From Rhodococcus oxybenzonivorans (GTDB lineage Bacteria; Actinomycetota; Actinomycetes; Mycobacteriales; Mycobacteriaceae), in NCBI RefSeq assembly GCF_003130705.1, contig NZ_CP021354.1, positions 3,720,001-3,784,000 on the forward strand: 64,000 bases of DNA, read 5' to 3'. Both the position numbers and the translations under genes were made by a program. The notes beneath the pieces are model-generated. The model did no database searches. It was not told where the DNA came from and worked only from the letters and a program-made list of their open reading frames with translations. Shown one piece after another: positions 48,442 to 57,186 of the stretch (position 1 is the first letter of the stretch; every line of letters begins with the position of its first letter).

Positions 48442-49143
48442 TCACTCGTCGAAGCTACCTGGGCGTAAACCGGCTCTCGACCCCACATCCGTGGCGGCCA
48501 GTACGACGATCCGCTCGGTTCGCTGCCCAGGGAGAATCATTCCCCGCTCTTCCAGCATCCGCGCGCGGCCGGCGAGTGCTGGGCCGAACGGAACTTGTTC
48601 CGAGGCCACGACCTCGACCCGCAGCCCCCGCTCCTCGAGCATGGTTCGCGACTTCTCCACACCGTTCAGAACAGACTGGACGAGGAGAAGAGTGCCGCCC
48701 GGAGCAAGGAGATCCGGGACCGCGACGCAGAGGCGGTCGAGGACGGCGCGCCCGTCGATTCCCGCATCCCAGGCCAGCCCGAGAACGCGCCCGCGACCGC
48801 GACCGCGAACAGAGTCGTCCGACGCCGGCGAGTACGGCGGATTCGCCACCACCACATCGAAGCGCAGCGTCCGCACCGGGTCGACGAGATCGCCCCGGAC
48901 CACCCGCACGGTCCGGCGATTCAGCTTGGAATTGAGCCAAGTGCTGATCACGGCGCGGCGAGACACGTCGACGGCGGTGACCCATCCCGCGCCACCTTCA
49001 CAGGCGGCCACACTCAATGCGCCGGTGCCGCAGCATAAATCGAGCACACGCGTTCCCGGCCCGAGCTCTCGTCCGGCAAGTACCTCGGCGAGCAACCAGG
49101 TGTCCCGCTGAGGCCGATAAACCCCGGGCAGGCGAAACAACAT
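48442..49143 (-). CDS. HemK2/MTQ2-like class I methyltransferase
   Basis: 233 residues. SAM loop VLDLCCGTGALSVAACEGG and catalytic NPPY in VVVANPPYSPASDD are those of N5-glutamine/N6-adenine methyltransferases of the HemK2 branch. The protein opens LFRLPGVYRPQRDTWLLAEVL, also typical. Release-factor-like methylation is a guess from the family; a second HemK gene normally does that in bacteria. ATG at 49143. The Shine-Dalgarno GGGAGGGA lies in a perfect 10-bp hairpin (49151-49186), implying translational control. Confidence 0.85.
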   Translation of the reverse strand: MLFRLPGVYRPQRDTWLLAEVLAGRELGPGTRVLDLCCGTGALSVAACEGGAGWVTAVDVSRRAVISTWLNSKLNRRTVRVVRGDLVDPVRTLRFDVVVANPPYSPASDDSVRGRGRGRVLGLAWDAGIDGRAVLDRLCVAVPDLLAPGGTLLLVQSVLNGVEKSRTMLEERGLRVEVVASEQVPFGPALAGRARMLEERGMILPGQRTERIVVLAATDVGSRAGLRPGSFDE

Positions 49144-49150
49144 GACCGGC

Positions 49151-49186
49151 TCCCTCCCACGCCGTTGATGACCAGAGTGGGAGGGA
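49151..49186 (-). promoter_or_regulatory. Hairpin sequestering the ribosome binding site of the HemK2-like gene
   Basis: On the minus strand TCCCTCCCAC (49186-49177) and GTGGGAGGGA (49160-49151) pair perfectly, 16-nt loop. The 3' arm is the Shine-Dalgarno, 7 nt before the ATG at 49143, so the folded leader should block initiation. Whether this is a thermosensor, a protein or ligand site is unknown. Confidence 0.65.
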
Positions 49187-49279
49187 CCCACAGTTACATG
49201 CAACTCGACTGGCCGCATTTCATCCGGTGTTCACGTCGGATCCCGTCCGAGCCGGCTGAAGACGTCGCGAATCGGGTAT

Positions 49280-49693
49280 ATGACGGGGGTGCCCCGTTCC
49301 TATTCCGCCGATTCTCGCGCGCCGGCCGACGCGATATGGTCCCTGCTGTCACGGCCGTCACGGTGGCCAGAGTGGGCTCCGCACATTCGCGGTGCCTGGG
49401 CTCTGGGATCTCCGGAGGTGCGGCGCGGGCGCTGCGGGGCAGCACGGGTGCTGTGGTTGATTCCGGTTCCGGTGGTCATCTCCGCCAAGACGCCCGGACG
49501 GTCCTGGACCTGGCGGGTGGGTCCCATGGACCTCGAGCACTCCGTCGAACCCCTCGGTTCCGGCTCGCGAATCACGATGACGCTGTCGGCGCCCGGGCCG
49601 GTGGAGCCGGTGCTGGCCGCCACCTACGGGCCGATCATCGCCCTTCTCGTTCGGCGACTCGCCCGCGTCGCCGGCGCGGCACCCGCCACCTGA
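49280..49693 (+). CDS. SRPBCC-fold protein (polyketide cyclase/dehydrase-like)
   Basis: About 137 residues: SRAPADAIWSLLSRPSRWPEWAPHIRGAW, SAKTPGRSWTWRVGPMDLEHSVEPLGSGSRITMTLSAPGPVEPVLAATYGPIIALLVRRL, a standard SRPBCC pattern with C-terminal helix. Start uncertain: ATG at 49280, or GTG at 49289 which would sit about 9 nt from a TATA-rich -10. Divergent from the HemK2-like gene. Ligand unknown. Confidence 0.78.
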   Translation: MTGVPRSYSADSRAPADAIWSLLSRPSRWPEWAPHIRGAWALGSPEVRRGRCGAARVLWLIPVPVVISAKTPGRSWTWRVGPMDLEHSVEPLGSGSRITMTLSAPGPVEPVLAATYGPIIALLVRRLARVAGAAPAT

Positions 49694-49710
49694 CAGTGGT
49701 CCCGAATACG

Positions 49711-49747
49711 CGAGCGGCCCCGCACGAGTAACGTGCGGGGCCGCTCG
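49711..49747. terminator. Bidirectional terminator after the SRPBCC gene and pnp
   Basis: Perfect 16-bp inverted repeat (49711-49726 and 49732-49747) with loop AGTAA, midway between convergent stops at 49693 and 49766. Very stable GC-rich stem, no T-tract; likely serves both genes. Confidence 0.8.
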
Positions 49748-49765
49748 GCAGGAGCCGAGAGAGAC

Positions 49766-52039
49766 CTACTTCTCGGCTGCCTGCTCTTCGTCCTGCTCGG
49801 TGGCCGGCGCAGCGCCGTCCTCCTCGACCGGGATCAGCGAGATCTTGCCGCGGTTGTCGATGTCGGCGATCTCGACCCTCAACTTGGAGCCGACGCTCAC
49901 GACGTCCTCGACCTTGGCAATGCGCTTGCCGGAGCCCAGCTTCGAGATGTGCACCAGCCCGTCGCGGCCGGGGAGGAGCGACACGAACGCACCGAAGGCG
50001 GTGGTCTTGACGACCGTGCCCAGGAAGCGCTCGCCGACCTTCGGCAGCTGCGGGTTGGCGATGGCGTTGATCATGTCGATCGCGGCCTGCGCGGACGGGC
50101 CGTCCGTCGCACCGACGAACACGGTGCCGTCATCTTCGATGGAGATGTTGGCGCCGGTCTGCTCGGTGATCGAGTTGATCATCTTGCCCTTGGGGCCGAT
50201 GACCTCGCCGATCTTGTCGACGGGCACCTTGATGGCCGTCACGCGCGGAGCGAACGGGCTCATTTCGTCCGGAGTGTCGATGGCCTCGGCCATGACGTCG
50301 AGGATCGTCGCACGCGCATCCTTGGCCTGCGACAACGCGCCGGCGAGGACCTTCGACGGGATGCCGTCGAGCTTCGTGTCGAGCTGGAGGGCCGTCACGA
50401 AGTCCTTGGTGCCCGCGACCTTGAAGTCCATGTCACCGAAAGCGTCTTCGGCACCGAGGATGTCGGTGAGGGCCACGTAGCGGGTCTCCCCGTCGACCTG
50501 GTCGGACACCAGACCCATGGCGATACCGGCAACCGGAGCCTTCAGCGGCACACCGGCGTTGAGCAGCGCGAGCGTCGACGCACACACCGAACCCATCGAG
50601 GTGGAACCGTTGGAGCTGAGAGCCTCCGACACCTGGCGGATGGCGTAGGGGAACTCCTCGACGCTCGGCAGTACAGGCATGAGTGCCCGCTCGGCCAGCG
50701 CACCGTGTCCGATCTCGCGGCGCTTCGGCGAACCGACACGACCGGTCTCTCCGGTGGAGTACGGCGGGAAGTTGTAGTGGTGCATGTACCGCTTGGTGGT
50801 CTCGGGACCGAGGCTGTCGACCTGCTGCGCCATCTTCACCATGTCGAGGGTGGTGACGCCCAGGATCTGGGTTTCGCCACGCTCGAACAGCGCGGAACCG
50901 TGTGCCCGCGGCACGAGGGCGACCTCGGCGGAGAGCGAACGGATGTCCGTGATGCCACGACCGTCGATGCGGAACTGGTCGCGCAGGATGCGCTGACGTA
51001 CCAGCTTCTTGGTCAGCGAACGGAACGCTGCGCCGAGTTCCTTCTCGCGTCCCTCGAACTTGGGTGCGACCTGCTCGAGCACCTCGACCTTGACCTCGTC
51101 GGTCTTGTCGTCGCGCTCCTGCTTGCCGGCAATGGTGAGTGCGGCACTCAGCTTTTCGGCGGCGGCCTCTTCGACCGCGGCGAACACGTCGTCCTGGTAG
51201 GCCGGGAAGACGGGGAACTCGCCGGTGGGCTTCGACGCCTTCGCCGCGAGCTGCTGCTGAGCGGTGCACAGCCGCGCGATGAACGGCTTGGCCGCCTCGA
51301 GGCCCTCGGCCACGATCGCCTCGGTCGGTGCCTGAGCGCCGTCCGCGATCAGGGAGATCACGTTGTCGGTGGCCTCCGCCTCGACCATCATGATCGCGAC
51401 ATCGGCGTCGTCACCGGAACCGGAGACGATGCGGCCGGCAACGACCATGTCGAAGACTGCGTTCTCGAGCTGCTCGACCGTCGGGAATGCCACCCACTGG
51501 CCGGCCTTGTTCTCAGCCGAGGTGATGAGCGCGACACGCACACCACCGACAGGACCGGAGAACGGCAGGCCGGCGATCTGGGTGGACGCCGACGCCGCGT
51601 TGATGGCGACCACGTCGTAGAGGTCCTGCGGGTTGAGGCTCATCACCGTGACGACGACCTGGATCTCGTTACGCAGGCCGTCGACGAACGACGGGCGCAG
51701 CGGACGGTCGATCAGGCGGCAGGTGAGGATGGCGTCCGTGGAGGGCCGGCCCTCACGGCGGAAGAACGAGCCGGGAATGCGACCGGCCGCGTACATCCGC
51801 TCCTCGACGTCCACCGTCAGGGGGAAGAAGTCGAAGTGCTCTTTGGGGTGCTTGCTGGCGCTGGTGGCCGACAGCAACATGGTCTCGTCGTCGAGATAGG
51901 CGACGACGGCGCCGGCGGCCTGCTGAGCGAGGCGGCCGGTCTCGAATCGAATGGTGCGGGTGCCGAAGGACCCGTTGTCGATCACGGCGGTGGATTCGAA
52001 CACGCCCTCATCGATCTCTACTGCGGAGTTCTCTGTCAT
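49766..52039 (-). CDS. pnp: Polyribonucleotide nucleotidyltransferase (PNPase)
   Basis: 757-residue trimeric 3'-5' phosphorolytic exoribonuclease. First RNase PH core with [41 protein letters not shown]; helical linker; second core with [14 protein letters not shown] [16 protein letters not shown] and [20 protein letters not shown] domain ([18 protein letters not shown]) and S1 domain ([31 protein letters not shown]); acidic tail. ATG at 52039 with AAGAAGAG upstream. Called gpsI in actinobacteria for its reported guanosine pentaphosphate synthase activity. Preceded by a 313-nt structured leader after rpsO. Confidence 0.98.
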   Translation of the reverse strand: MTENSAVEIDEGVFESTAVIDNGSFGTRTIRFETGRLAQQAAGAVVAYLDDETMLLSATSASKHPKEHFDFFPLTVDVEERMYAAGRIPGSFFRREGRPSTDAILTCRLIDRPLRPSFVDGLRNEIQVVVTVMSLNPQDLYDVVAINAASASTQIAGLPFSGPVGGVRVALITSAENKAGQWVAFPTVEQLENAVFDMVVAGRIVSGSGDDADVAIMMVEAEATDNVISLIADGAQAPTEAIVAEGLEAAKPFIARLCTAQQQLAAKASKPTGEFPVFPAYQDDVFAAVEEAAAEKLSAALTIAGKQERDDKTDEVKVEVLEQVAPKFEGREKELGAAFRSLTKKLVRQRILRDQFRIDGRGITDIRSLSAEVALVPRAHGSALFERGETQILGVTTLDMVKMAQQVDSLGPETTKRYMHHYNFPPYSTGETGRVGSPKRREIGHGALAERALMPVLPSVEEFPYAIRQVSEALSSNGSTSMGSVCASTLALLNAGVPLKAPVAGIAMGLVSDQVDGETRYVALTDILGAEDAFGDMDFKVAGTKDFVTALQLDTKLDGIPSKVLAGALSQAKDARATILDVMAEAIDTPDEMSPFAPRVTAIKVPVDKIGEVIGPKGKMINSITEQTGANISIEDDGTVFVGATDGPSAQAAIDMINAIANPQLPKVGERFLGTVVKTTAFGAFVSLLPGRDGLVHISKLGSGKRIAKVEDVVSVGSKLRVEIADIDNRGKISLIPVEEDGAAPATEQDEEQAAEK

Positions 52040-52352
52040 CTCTTCTTTTCACTTCCCTCTCGTCTTCGCCGTACCCGCGCGGGCGTTCTCACCCTCCTGG
52101 CGAGAACTGCGCACCTGAGGGACATCCCCCTCTCGAGATCTCGGGATGTCGCTGTGCGGAGGCGGCCGTCGATCGAAGTCCCCCGGACCGTGTCCGGACG
52201 ACCACTACCGAAGACCGACACCACATTCTCGGGTGCATACGGTAGTGCTGCCCTACGGCAGCGAACGCCGATAGCCAGCGAAGCCCAGTCTAAGCAAGGC
52301 CACGCCGGCTACCGGAGTGATTGGCGATCGAATGATCGCCGTGCCACGAAAC
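52040..52352 (-). other. rpsO-pnp intergenic leader with several hairpins
   Basis: No gene fits in these 313 nt. Inverted repeats in order on the minus strand: GGCGATC/GATCGCC (52323-52340, just after rpsO, terminator-like), GCTGCC/GGCAGC (52247-52262), CGGTAGTG/CACTACCG arms (52203-52210 and 52240-52247), CCGGAC/GTCCGG (52183-52197) and GACATCCC/GGGATGTC (52121-52128 and 52143-52150), the last enclosing the palindrome CGAGATCTCG (52134-52143). Such a folded leader is compatible with PNPase autoregulation and with a terminator/processing site between the genes. Confidence 0.55.
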
Positions 52353-52622
52353 TCAGCGACGCAGGCCGAGACGCTCGATCAGCGAGCGGTAACGCTCGAT
52401 GTCGACCTTCTGGACATACTTGAGCAGACGACGACGGCGTCCGACCAGCAGCAACAGGCCGCGGCGGGAGTGGTGGTCGTGCTTGTGCGTCTTGAGGTGT
52501 TCGGTGAGATCGACGATGCGCTTGGTGAGCATGGCCACCTGCGCCTCCGGCGAACCGGTGTCGGTCTCGTGCAGGCCGTACTCGCCCAGAACCTGCTTTT
52601 TCTGTTCGGTGGTCAATGCCAC
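52353..52622 (-). CDS. rpsO: 30S ribosomal protein S15
   Basis: 89-residue primary 16S rRNA-binding protein of the platform. Family hallmarks: [58 protein letters not shown] and [15 protein letters not shown] start at 52622 follows AGGAG with an 8-nt spacer. Upstream of pnp, the near-universal bacterial arrangement; downstream of ribF in the same direction. Confidence 0.98.
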   Translation of the reverse strand: MALTTEQKKQVLGEYGLHETDTGSPEAQVAMLTKRIVDLTEHLKTHKHDHHSRRGLLLLVGRRRRLLKYVQKVDIERYRSLIERLGLRR

Positions 52623-52733
52623 TGTTTTCACTCCTGGTAATGACGTTCGCGTGAAAGGATCGATATTCGACGCGGCCACCGCGAACCGCAGCGCACGCCA
52701 GCGGACTACTTTACCAGCTGAAATGCGGCTCGA

Positions 52734-53708
52734 TTACGTTGCGCCGCCCGAGGCGGACAGGATTTCGCGCGACCGCTCCGCGTCGCGCCCCATCGCGACG
52801 ATCAAATCGTCGACGGAGTCGAATTTTTCCATCCCGCGCAACCGCTCGACCAGGTCGACGGCGACGTGCTGGCCGTAGAGGTCGGCCTCACGATCGAGAA
52901 CGAAGGCCTCCACCGTGCGGGTGCGGCCCGAGAACGTGGGGTTGGTGCCGATCGACACGGCCGCCATGTAGCGCTCCCCCGAGGTGACCGTACCCAGATC
53001 GACGCCGTGCCCGAGCACGGTGAACCAGGCCGCGTAGACCCCGTCCGCGGGGATGGCTGCGTACATCGGAGGCGCGACATTGGCCGTCGGATAACCGAGC
53101 TGACGCCCGCGACCGTCCCCGTGGACGACTACCCCCTCTACCCGGTGGGGCCTGCCCAGGGCCTCCGTCGCGGCGGCCATGTCACCGGCATCCACGCACG
53201 AACGGATGTAGGTGGAGGAGAAGGTGACGGCGTGCTCGGCGAGCAGCGTGACGCCGTCGACCGCGAACCCGAACCGGTCGCCGATCTGACGCAGCAGGTC
53301 GACGTTGCCGGCGGCCTTCTTGCCGAAGGTGAAGTTCTCACCGACGACGACCTCGGCCACGTGCAGACGCTCCACGAGAATTTCGTGGGCATACCGCTCC
53401 GGCGTCAGCTTCATGAATTCGGCGGTGAACGGCATGACGCAGAACACGTCGATCCCGAGGTCTTCCGCGAGTTCGGCGCGGCGGGCCAGCGTCGTCAACT
53501 GGGCGGGATGACTGCCCGGGCGAACCACTTCCATGGGATGTGGGTCGAAAGTCATGAGCACGCTGGGTATTCCACGCTTGCGTGCAGCCGATACCGCCCG
53601 GCTGATCAGTTGGGCGTGACCTCGGTGCACGCCATCGAATACGCCGATCGTGAGTACACAACGACCCCAGTCGGCAGGAACCTCGTCGAGACCACGCCAT
53701 CTCAGCAC
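52734..53708 (-). CDS. ribF: Bifunctional riboflavin kinase / FAD synthetase
   Basis: 324 residues making FMN and then FAD from riboflavin. The N-terminal FAD synthetase (nucleotidyltransferase) domain has TIGVFDGVHRGHAQLI, MTFDPHPMEVV, VVGENFTFGKKAAGN and SSTYIRSCVDAGD; the C-terminal flavokinase domain has GRGRQLGYPTANV and the metal-binding SIGTNPTF. I start it at GTG 53708 (VLRWRGLDEVP): TAGGCT (53721-53716) lies 7 nt upstream, implying leaderless mRNA. A start 12 codons earlier is less likely. Confidence 0.95.
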   Translation of the reverse strand: MLRWRGLDEVPADWGRCVLTIGVFDGVHRGHAQLISRAVSAARKRGIPSVLMTFDPHPMEVVRPGSHPAQLTTLARRAELAEDLGIDVFCVMPFTAEFMKLTPERYAHEILVERLHVAEVVVGENFTFGKKAAGNVDLLRQIGDRFGFAVDGVTLLAEHAVTFSSTYIRSCVDAGDMAAATEALGRPHRVEGVVVHGDGRGRQLGYPTANVAPPMYAAIPADGVYAAWFTVLGHGVDLGTVTSGERYMAAVSIGTNPTFSGRTRTVEAFVLDREADLYGQHVAVDLVERLRGMEKFDSVDDLIVAMGRDAERSREILSASGGAT

Positions 53709-53844
53709 GACTGGCAGCCTACGGTGCGGCGCGCCGATGTTCATCTCCGGACCGGCCGGTCCTCCGGGATCGTGTAGGCGGACGTGCCGTCACCTCGCCG
53801 TTCTTCCCCCGCGAGTCCCCCTTCGAGGTGTGTCGATGTGTCTG

Positions 53845-53866
53845 TCCGGTAAGACTTGCCTAAGCT
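53845..53866 (+). promoter_or_regulatory. DtxR-like operator over the leaderless sirR promoter
   Basis: The 19-bp element at 53845-53863 read on the minus strand, TTAGGCAAGTCTTACCGGA, matches 13 of 19 positions of the DtxR/IdeR consensus. It overlaps TAAGCT (53861-53866), the -10, which is 6 nt before the GTG start of sirR at 53873. Metal-loaded SirR (or IdeR) binding here would repress sirR itself. Confidence 0.5.
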
Positions 53867-53872
53867 CGGGGC

Positions 53873-54586
53873 GTGGCCGGAAACAAAAATGACCAGATCG
53901 CGACCGAGGACACGGCATCGGAGACCGGCTCCTTGTCGGCTGTGGCGCAGGACTACCTCAAGGTCATCTGGACGACCGGGGAGTGGTCGCAGGAGCGGGT
54001 GTCCACCAAGTTGTTGTCCGAGAAGATCGGCGTGTCGGCGTCCACCGTGTCGGAGGCCATCAGGAAGCTGTCCGATCAGGGGCTGGTCGATCACGCCCGC
54101 TACGGTTCCATCGCACTCACCGAGGCGGGCAGGGTGGCCGCCATCGGAATGGTCCGCCGCCACCGGCTCATCGAAACGTATCTGGTGCGCGAACTGGGGT
54201 ACGGCTGGGACGAAGTCCACGACGAAGCGGAAATACTCGAGCACGCCGTGTCCGACCTCATGATCAACCGGATGGACGCCAAGCTGGGACACCCGGAGCG
54301 GGATCCCCACGGTGACCCCATCCCCTCGGTCGACGGTTCGGTTCCGACACCCCCGGCCCGCCAGCTGAGTCACTTCGCGAACGGCGAAAGCGGCCGGATC
54401 GCGCGGATCTCCGACTCGGACCCGGCCATGCTGCGCTATTTCGATTCGGTTGGAGTAGCACTGGATGTCGAAGTGACAGTGCTCGAGCGACGCGACTACG
54501 CGGGGACGGTGTCGGTGCGGCTCGACGCCGGTCCGGACTCCGTCGAACTGGGCAACCCGGCGGCCCAGGCCATCTGGCTGGTGTGA
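53873..54586 (+). CDS. sirR: DtxR-family metal-dependent regulator (SirR/MntR type)
   Basis: 237 residues. N-terminal winged helix SAVAQDYLKVIWTTGEW...VSTKLLSEKIGVSASTVSEAIRKLSDQGLVDH, the dimerisation/metal domain with MVRRHRLIETYLVRELGYGWDEVHDEAEILEHAVSDLM and HPERDPHGDPIP, and a C-terminal SH3-like FeoA domain. The ligand set (His/Glu/His in the EILEH-HPERDPHG region) fits Mn/Fe sensing. Corresponds to Rv2788 (sirR). GTG start with a -10 only 6 nt upstream. Its metal sensing could be linked to the TerC riboswitch gene at 33 kb, both being Mn homeostasis. Confidence 0.92.
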   Translation: MAGNKNDQIATEDTASETGSLSAVAQDYLKVIWTTGEWSQERVSTKLLSEKIGVSASTVSEAIRKLSDQGLVDHARYGSIALTEAGRVAAIGMVRRHRLIETYLVRELGYGWDEVHDEAEILEHAVSDLMINRMDAKLGHPERDPHGDPIPSVDGSVPTPPARQLSHFANGESGRIARISDSDPAMLRYFDSVGVALDVEVTVLERRDYAGTVSVRLDAGPDSVELGNPAAQAIWLV

Positions 54587-54587
54587 G

Positions 54588-55502
54588 CTATCTCAGCGTC
54601 GCCGGACGAACGACCATCACCGAACTGGCACGCTTGCCGCGCTCCTGCAGCAGTGCGATGGTGGAGCCGCCCGGGTCGATGGCGGCGTACACACCCTTGA
54701 TTCCGATCGGCTCGAGCCACCGGCCCTGACTGATCGACTCGGCCTCCGCAGCATCGACGAGTCGATGCGGGAACGCGGTCTGCGCTGCCGCGTCGATGTC
54801 GAGGCTGACCGCCGGCTCCTCGGCCAACTGTTCGAGGGTGCGGGCATGGTCCAGTGTGAAGGGCCCGACTCGCGTTCGCCGCAACCTTGTCAGATGACCG
54901 CCCACCCCGAGCGCGGCGCCGAGATCGCGGGCGAGAGAACGAATGTAGGTGCCGGACGAACATTCCACCTCGACATCCAGATCGACGAACGTGCCCTCGT
55001 CGCGTCGCGCGACCACGTCGAAGCGGGACACCGTCACCGAGCGCGCCGCCAGTTCCACTTCCTCGCCCGCACGAATCCGGGCATGGGCGCGTTGCCCGTC
55101 GACCTTGATGGCACTGACGCTCGCAGGAACTTGCGAAATCTCGCCCGTGAGGAGCGCCACGTGCGCGGCGATCTCCTCGTCTCGCACAGCAGAAGCATCG
55201 GCCGACGCCAGAGTCTCGCCCTCGGCGTCGTCGGTGGCGGTCGACTGCCCCAACCGAATAGTCGCGGTGTACGCCTTCGTGGTCAACGCCAGAAGCCCGA
55301 GCATCTTCGTGGCCCGCTCCACGCCGAGGACGAGGACGCCCGTCGCCATGGGATCCAAAGTGCCCGCATGCCCGACCTTCCGGGTACCGAGGAGCTTGCG
55401 GCACCGCGCAACGACATCGTGGCTGGTGATCCCGGCGTCTTTGTCGACGATGAGCAGACCGGCACCGACGAGACCGGACGAAGGCTTTTCACGCGCAGGC
55501 AC
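54588..55502 (-). CDS. truB: tRNA pseudouridine(55) synthase
   Basis: 304-residue enzyme forming pseudouridine 55 in tRNA T-loops. GLLIVDKDAGITSHDVVARCRKLLGTRKVGHAGTLDPMATGVLVL contains the catalytic Asp of the TLDP motif; AYTATIRLGQSTATDDAEGE and [32 protein letters not shown] follow. A C-terminal PUA-like extension ends VYAAIDPGGSTIALLQERGKRASSVMVV. GTG at 55502. Its stop comes within two bases of the convergent sirR stop. Confidence 0.96.
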   Translation of the reverse strand: MPAREKPSSGLVGAGLLIVDKDAGITSHDVVARCRKLLGTRKVGHAGTLDPMATGVLVLGVERATKMLGLLALTTKAYTATIRLGQSTATDDAEGETLASADASAVRDEEIAAHVALLTGEISQVPASVSAIKVDGQRAHARIRAGEEVELAARSVTVSRFDVVARRDEGTFVDLDVEVECSSGTYIRSLARDLGAALGVGGHLTRLRRTRVGPFTLDHARTLEQLAEEPAVSLDIDAAAQTAFPHRLVDAAEAESISQGRWLEPIGIKGVYAAIDPGGSTIALLQERGKRASSVMVVRPATLR

Positions 55503-55537
55503 GTGTTCCGATTCTGCCAGCCCGGCAATCGGCACTC

Positions 55538-56191
55538 TCACTGCACCGCAATTGTCGTGATGATGAGGCCGTCCGACACCATCCAGCGTCCGTCGAACGA
55601 CGCCAGCGGCGGCCCGTCGAGGGTCTCCCCCGAGATGAGCAGATTTGAATGAAAGGTGCCCGTGCCGCCGTCCGCGGCCTCGAAGGTGATGTGTGCGTCC
55701 TCGAAACCCAGCCATCTCCCGGTGAGCGGGAACCATGCCTTGTACGTCGCCTCCTTGGCACAGAACAGCAGCCGGTCCCAGTGCACCGAGTCGTCCGTCC
55801 CCGACAGCCACTTCCGTTCCACTTCGAGGCTCACCGCGTCGAGCACACCCTCGGGCAGAGCCTCGTGCGGCTCGGCGTCGATTCCGACGGACCGCACCTG
55901 CATCGCGTACCCGAGCACAGCGCCGCGGTAGCCGTCACAGTGCGTCAGACTTCCGACGACGCCGCGAGGCCACACCGGCGCGCCTTTCTCTCCCCGGAGA
56001 ATCGGGGCAGGGTCCACACCCAGCTTCGCCATGGCCAGTCGCGCGCAATGCCGGGCGCTCGTGAATTCGCGGCGACGTTTCTCCACCGCCCGCCCGATCA
56101 GCGCCTCCTCCTGCGGATGCGGACGCAAACCCGGCGGGTCTTCGAAGAGTTCGGCAGACGCCACACCAGAGGGCAGGATCCTCTCGATCAC
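55538..56191 (-). CDS. pptT: 4'-phosphopantetheinyl transferase PptT
   Basis: 217-residue Sfp-type transferase that activates acyl carrier domains of polyketide, fatty-acid and siderophore synthases. The magnesium motif SVGIDAEPHEAL and the catalytic FCAKEATYKAWFPLTGRWLGFEDA are intact, with GAPVWPRGVVGSLTHCDGYRGAVL before them. Orthologue of the essential Rv2794c. The GTG at 56191 overlaps the stop of the upstream hydrolase gene (GTGA at 56188-56191), so an enzyme and its opposing hydrolase are co-translated. Confidence 0.94.
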   Translation of the reverse strand: MIERILPSGVASAELFEDPPGLRPHPQEEALIGRAVEKRRREFTSARHCARLAMAKLGVDPAPILRGEKGAPVWPRGVVGSLTHCDGYRGAVLGYAMQVRSVGIDAEPHEALPEGVLDAVSLEVERKWLSGTDDSVHWDRLLFCAKEATYKAWFPLTGRWLGFEDAHITFEAADGGTGTFHSNLLISGETLDGPPLASFDGRWMVSDGLIITTIAVQ

Positions 56192-57117
56192 AAAGTCCCC
56201 CTCGCCCGCATCTTCTCCACTTCCGCCTCCTGCTCGGGAGTCACCTTGAAATGACCGCCCCACTTGTTGAGCGTCCCCGGCGGATACTCCGGCACCGGCA
56301 TGATCTGGCGGAGCAGTTTCTCCGGAAGGCCACGCCGCTGCCACTCCCTCGGATAGCCGAGAGAGACCTCTTCGAACCGCACGCCGTCGTAGTAGGTGGT
56401 ACGCGGAATGTGCAAGTGCCCGTACACCGCACAGACAGCGTTGTACCGGGTATGCCAGTCCGCCGTCATCTCGGTGCCGCACCACAACGAGAATTCCGGG
56501 TACCACAGCACCTGGGTCGGCTCACGCACGAGGGGAAAGTGGTTGATCAGCACTGTCCGGGTGCCGGCGGGCAGCGCATCGAGGCGCTCCTTCGTCGTCT
56601 CCACGCGGTGACGGCACCACGCATCCCGGGTGCCGTACGGCTCGCTCGACAACAGGAACTCGTCTGTCGCCACCACGTTCTTCTCCCGCGCGATCGCGAG
56701 GCCCTCCTCCTTGTTGGCCGCTCCGGCGGGCAGAAACGTGTAGTCGTAGAGAAGGAACATCGGAACCAGCGTGACCGGGCCGTCCTCTGCCTCCCACACC
56801 GGGAACGGATCCTCGGGAGTGATGACGTCGATCTCGCGGCACATCGTGACCAGGTAGTCGTAGCGCGCGACACCGTGCATCTGGACCGGATCCTTGGCCG
56901 TCGTCCACAGCTCGTGATTGCCGGGCACCCAGATGACCTTGGCGAATCTGCTCCGAAGCAGCTTCAGGGCCCAGCGAATGTCGTCAGTCTTCTCGGAGAC
57001 GTCACCCGCGACGATCAGCCAGTCCTCCGGGGAATCCGGGTAGATCTCCTCGGTGATCGGGCGATTTCCCCGGTGTCCGACATGGGTGTCGCTCACGGCC
57101 ATCAACTTGGCTGCCAC
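56188..57117 (-). CDS. pptH: Metallophosphoesterase, PptH-type phosphopantetheine hydrolase
   Basis: About 309 residues of calcineurin-like fold: metal ligands in MAVSDTHVGHRGN, WLIVAGDVSEKTDD, VIWVPGNHELW and VLINHFPLVREPTQ, and AVYGHLHIPRTTYYDGVRFEEVSLGYPREW near the end. By position it is the orthologue of Rv2795c, shown in M. tuberculosis to remove the phosphopantetheine that PptT adds. GTG at 57117 follows AAGGGGA at good spacing; an earlier GTG two codons upstream touches it. Overlaps pptT. Confidence 0.9.
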   Translation of the reverse strand: MAAKLMAVSDTHVGHRGNRPITEEIYPDSPEDWLIVAGDVSEKTDDIRWALKLLRSRFAKVIWVPGNHELWTTAKDPVQMHGVARYDYLVTMCREIDVITPEDPFPVWEAEDGPVTLVPMFLLYDYTFLPAGAANKEEGLAIAREKNVVATDEFLLSSEPYGTRDAWCRHRVETTKERLDALPAGTRTVLINHFPLVREPTQVLWYPEFSLWCGTEMTADWHTRYNAVCAVYGHLHIPRTTYYDGVRFEEVSLGYPREWQRRGLPEKLLRQIMPVPEYPPGTLNKWGGHFKVTPEQEAEVEKMRARGTL

Positions 57118-57186
57118 GTCCACTCCCCTTCCCGATCGTGTTTCCTTGTCGATCGCTCGTTGCACCGGTTCGCGTTTCACTCGGCG

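Noticed and set aside
49733..52423. An 896-codon plus-strand open frame across pnp and rpsO
   Set aside because: Antisense shadow of pnp, crossing the rpsO-pnp leader; no family resemblance and no ribosome binding site.
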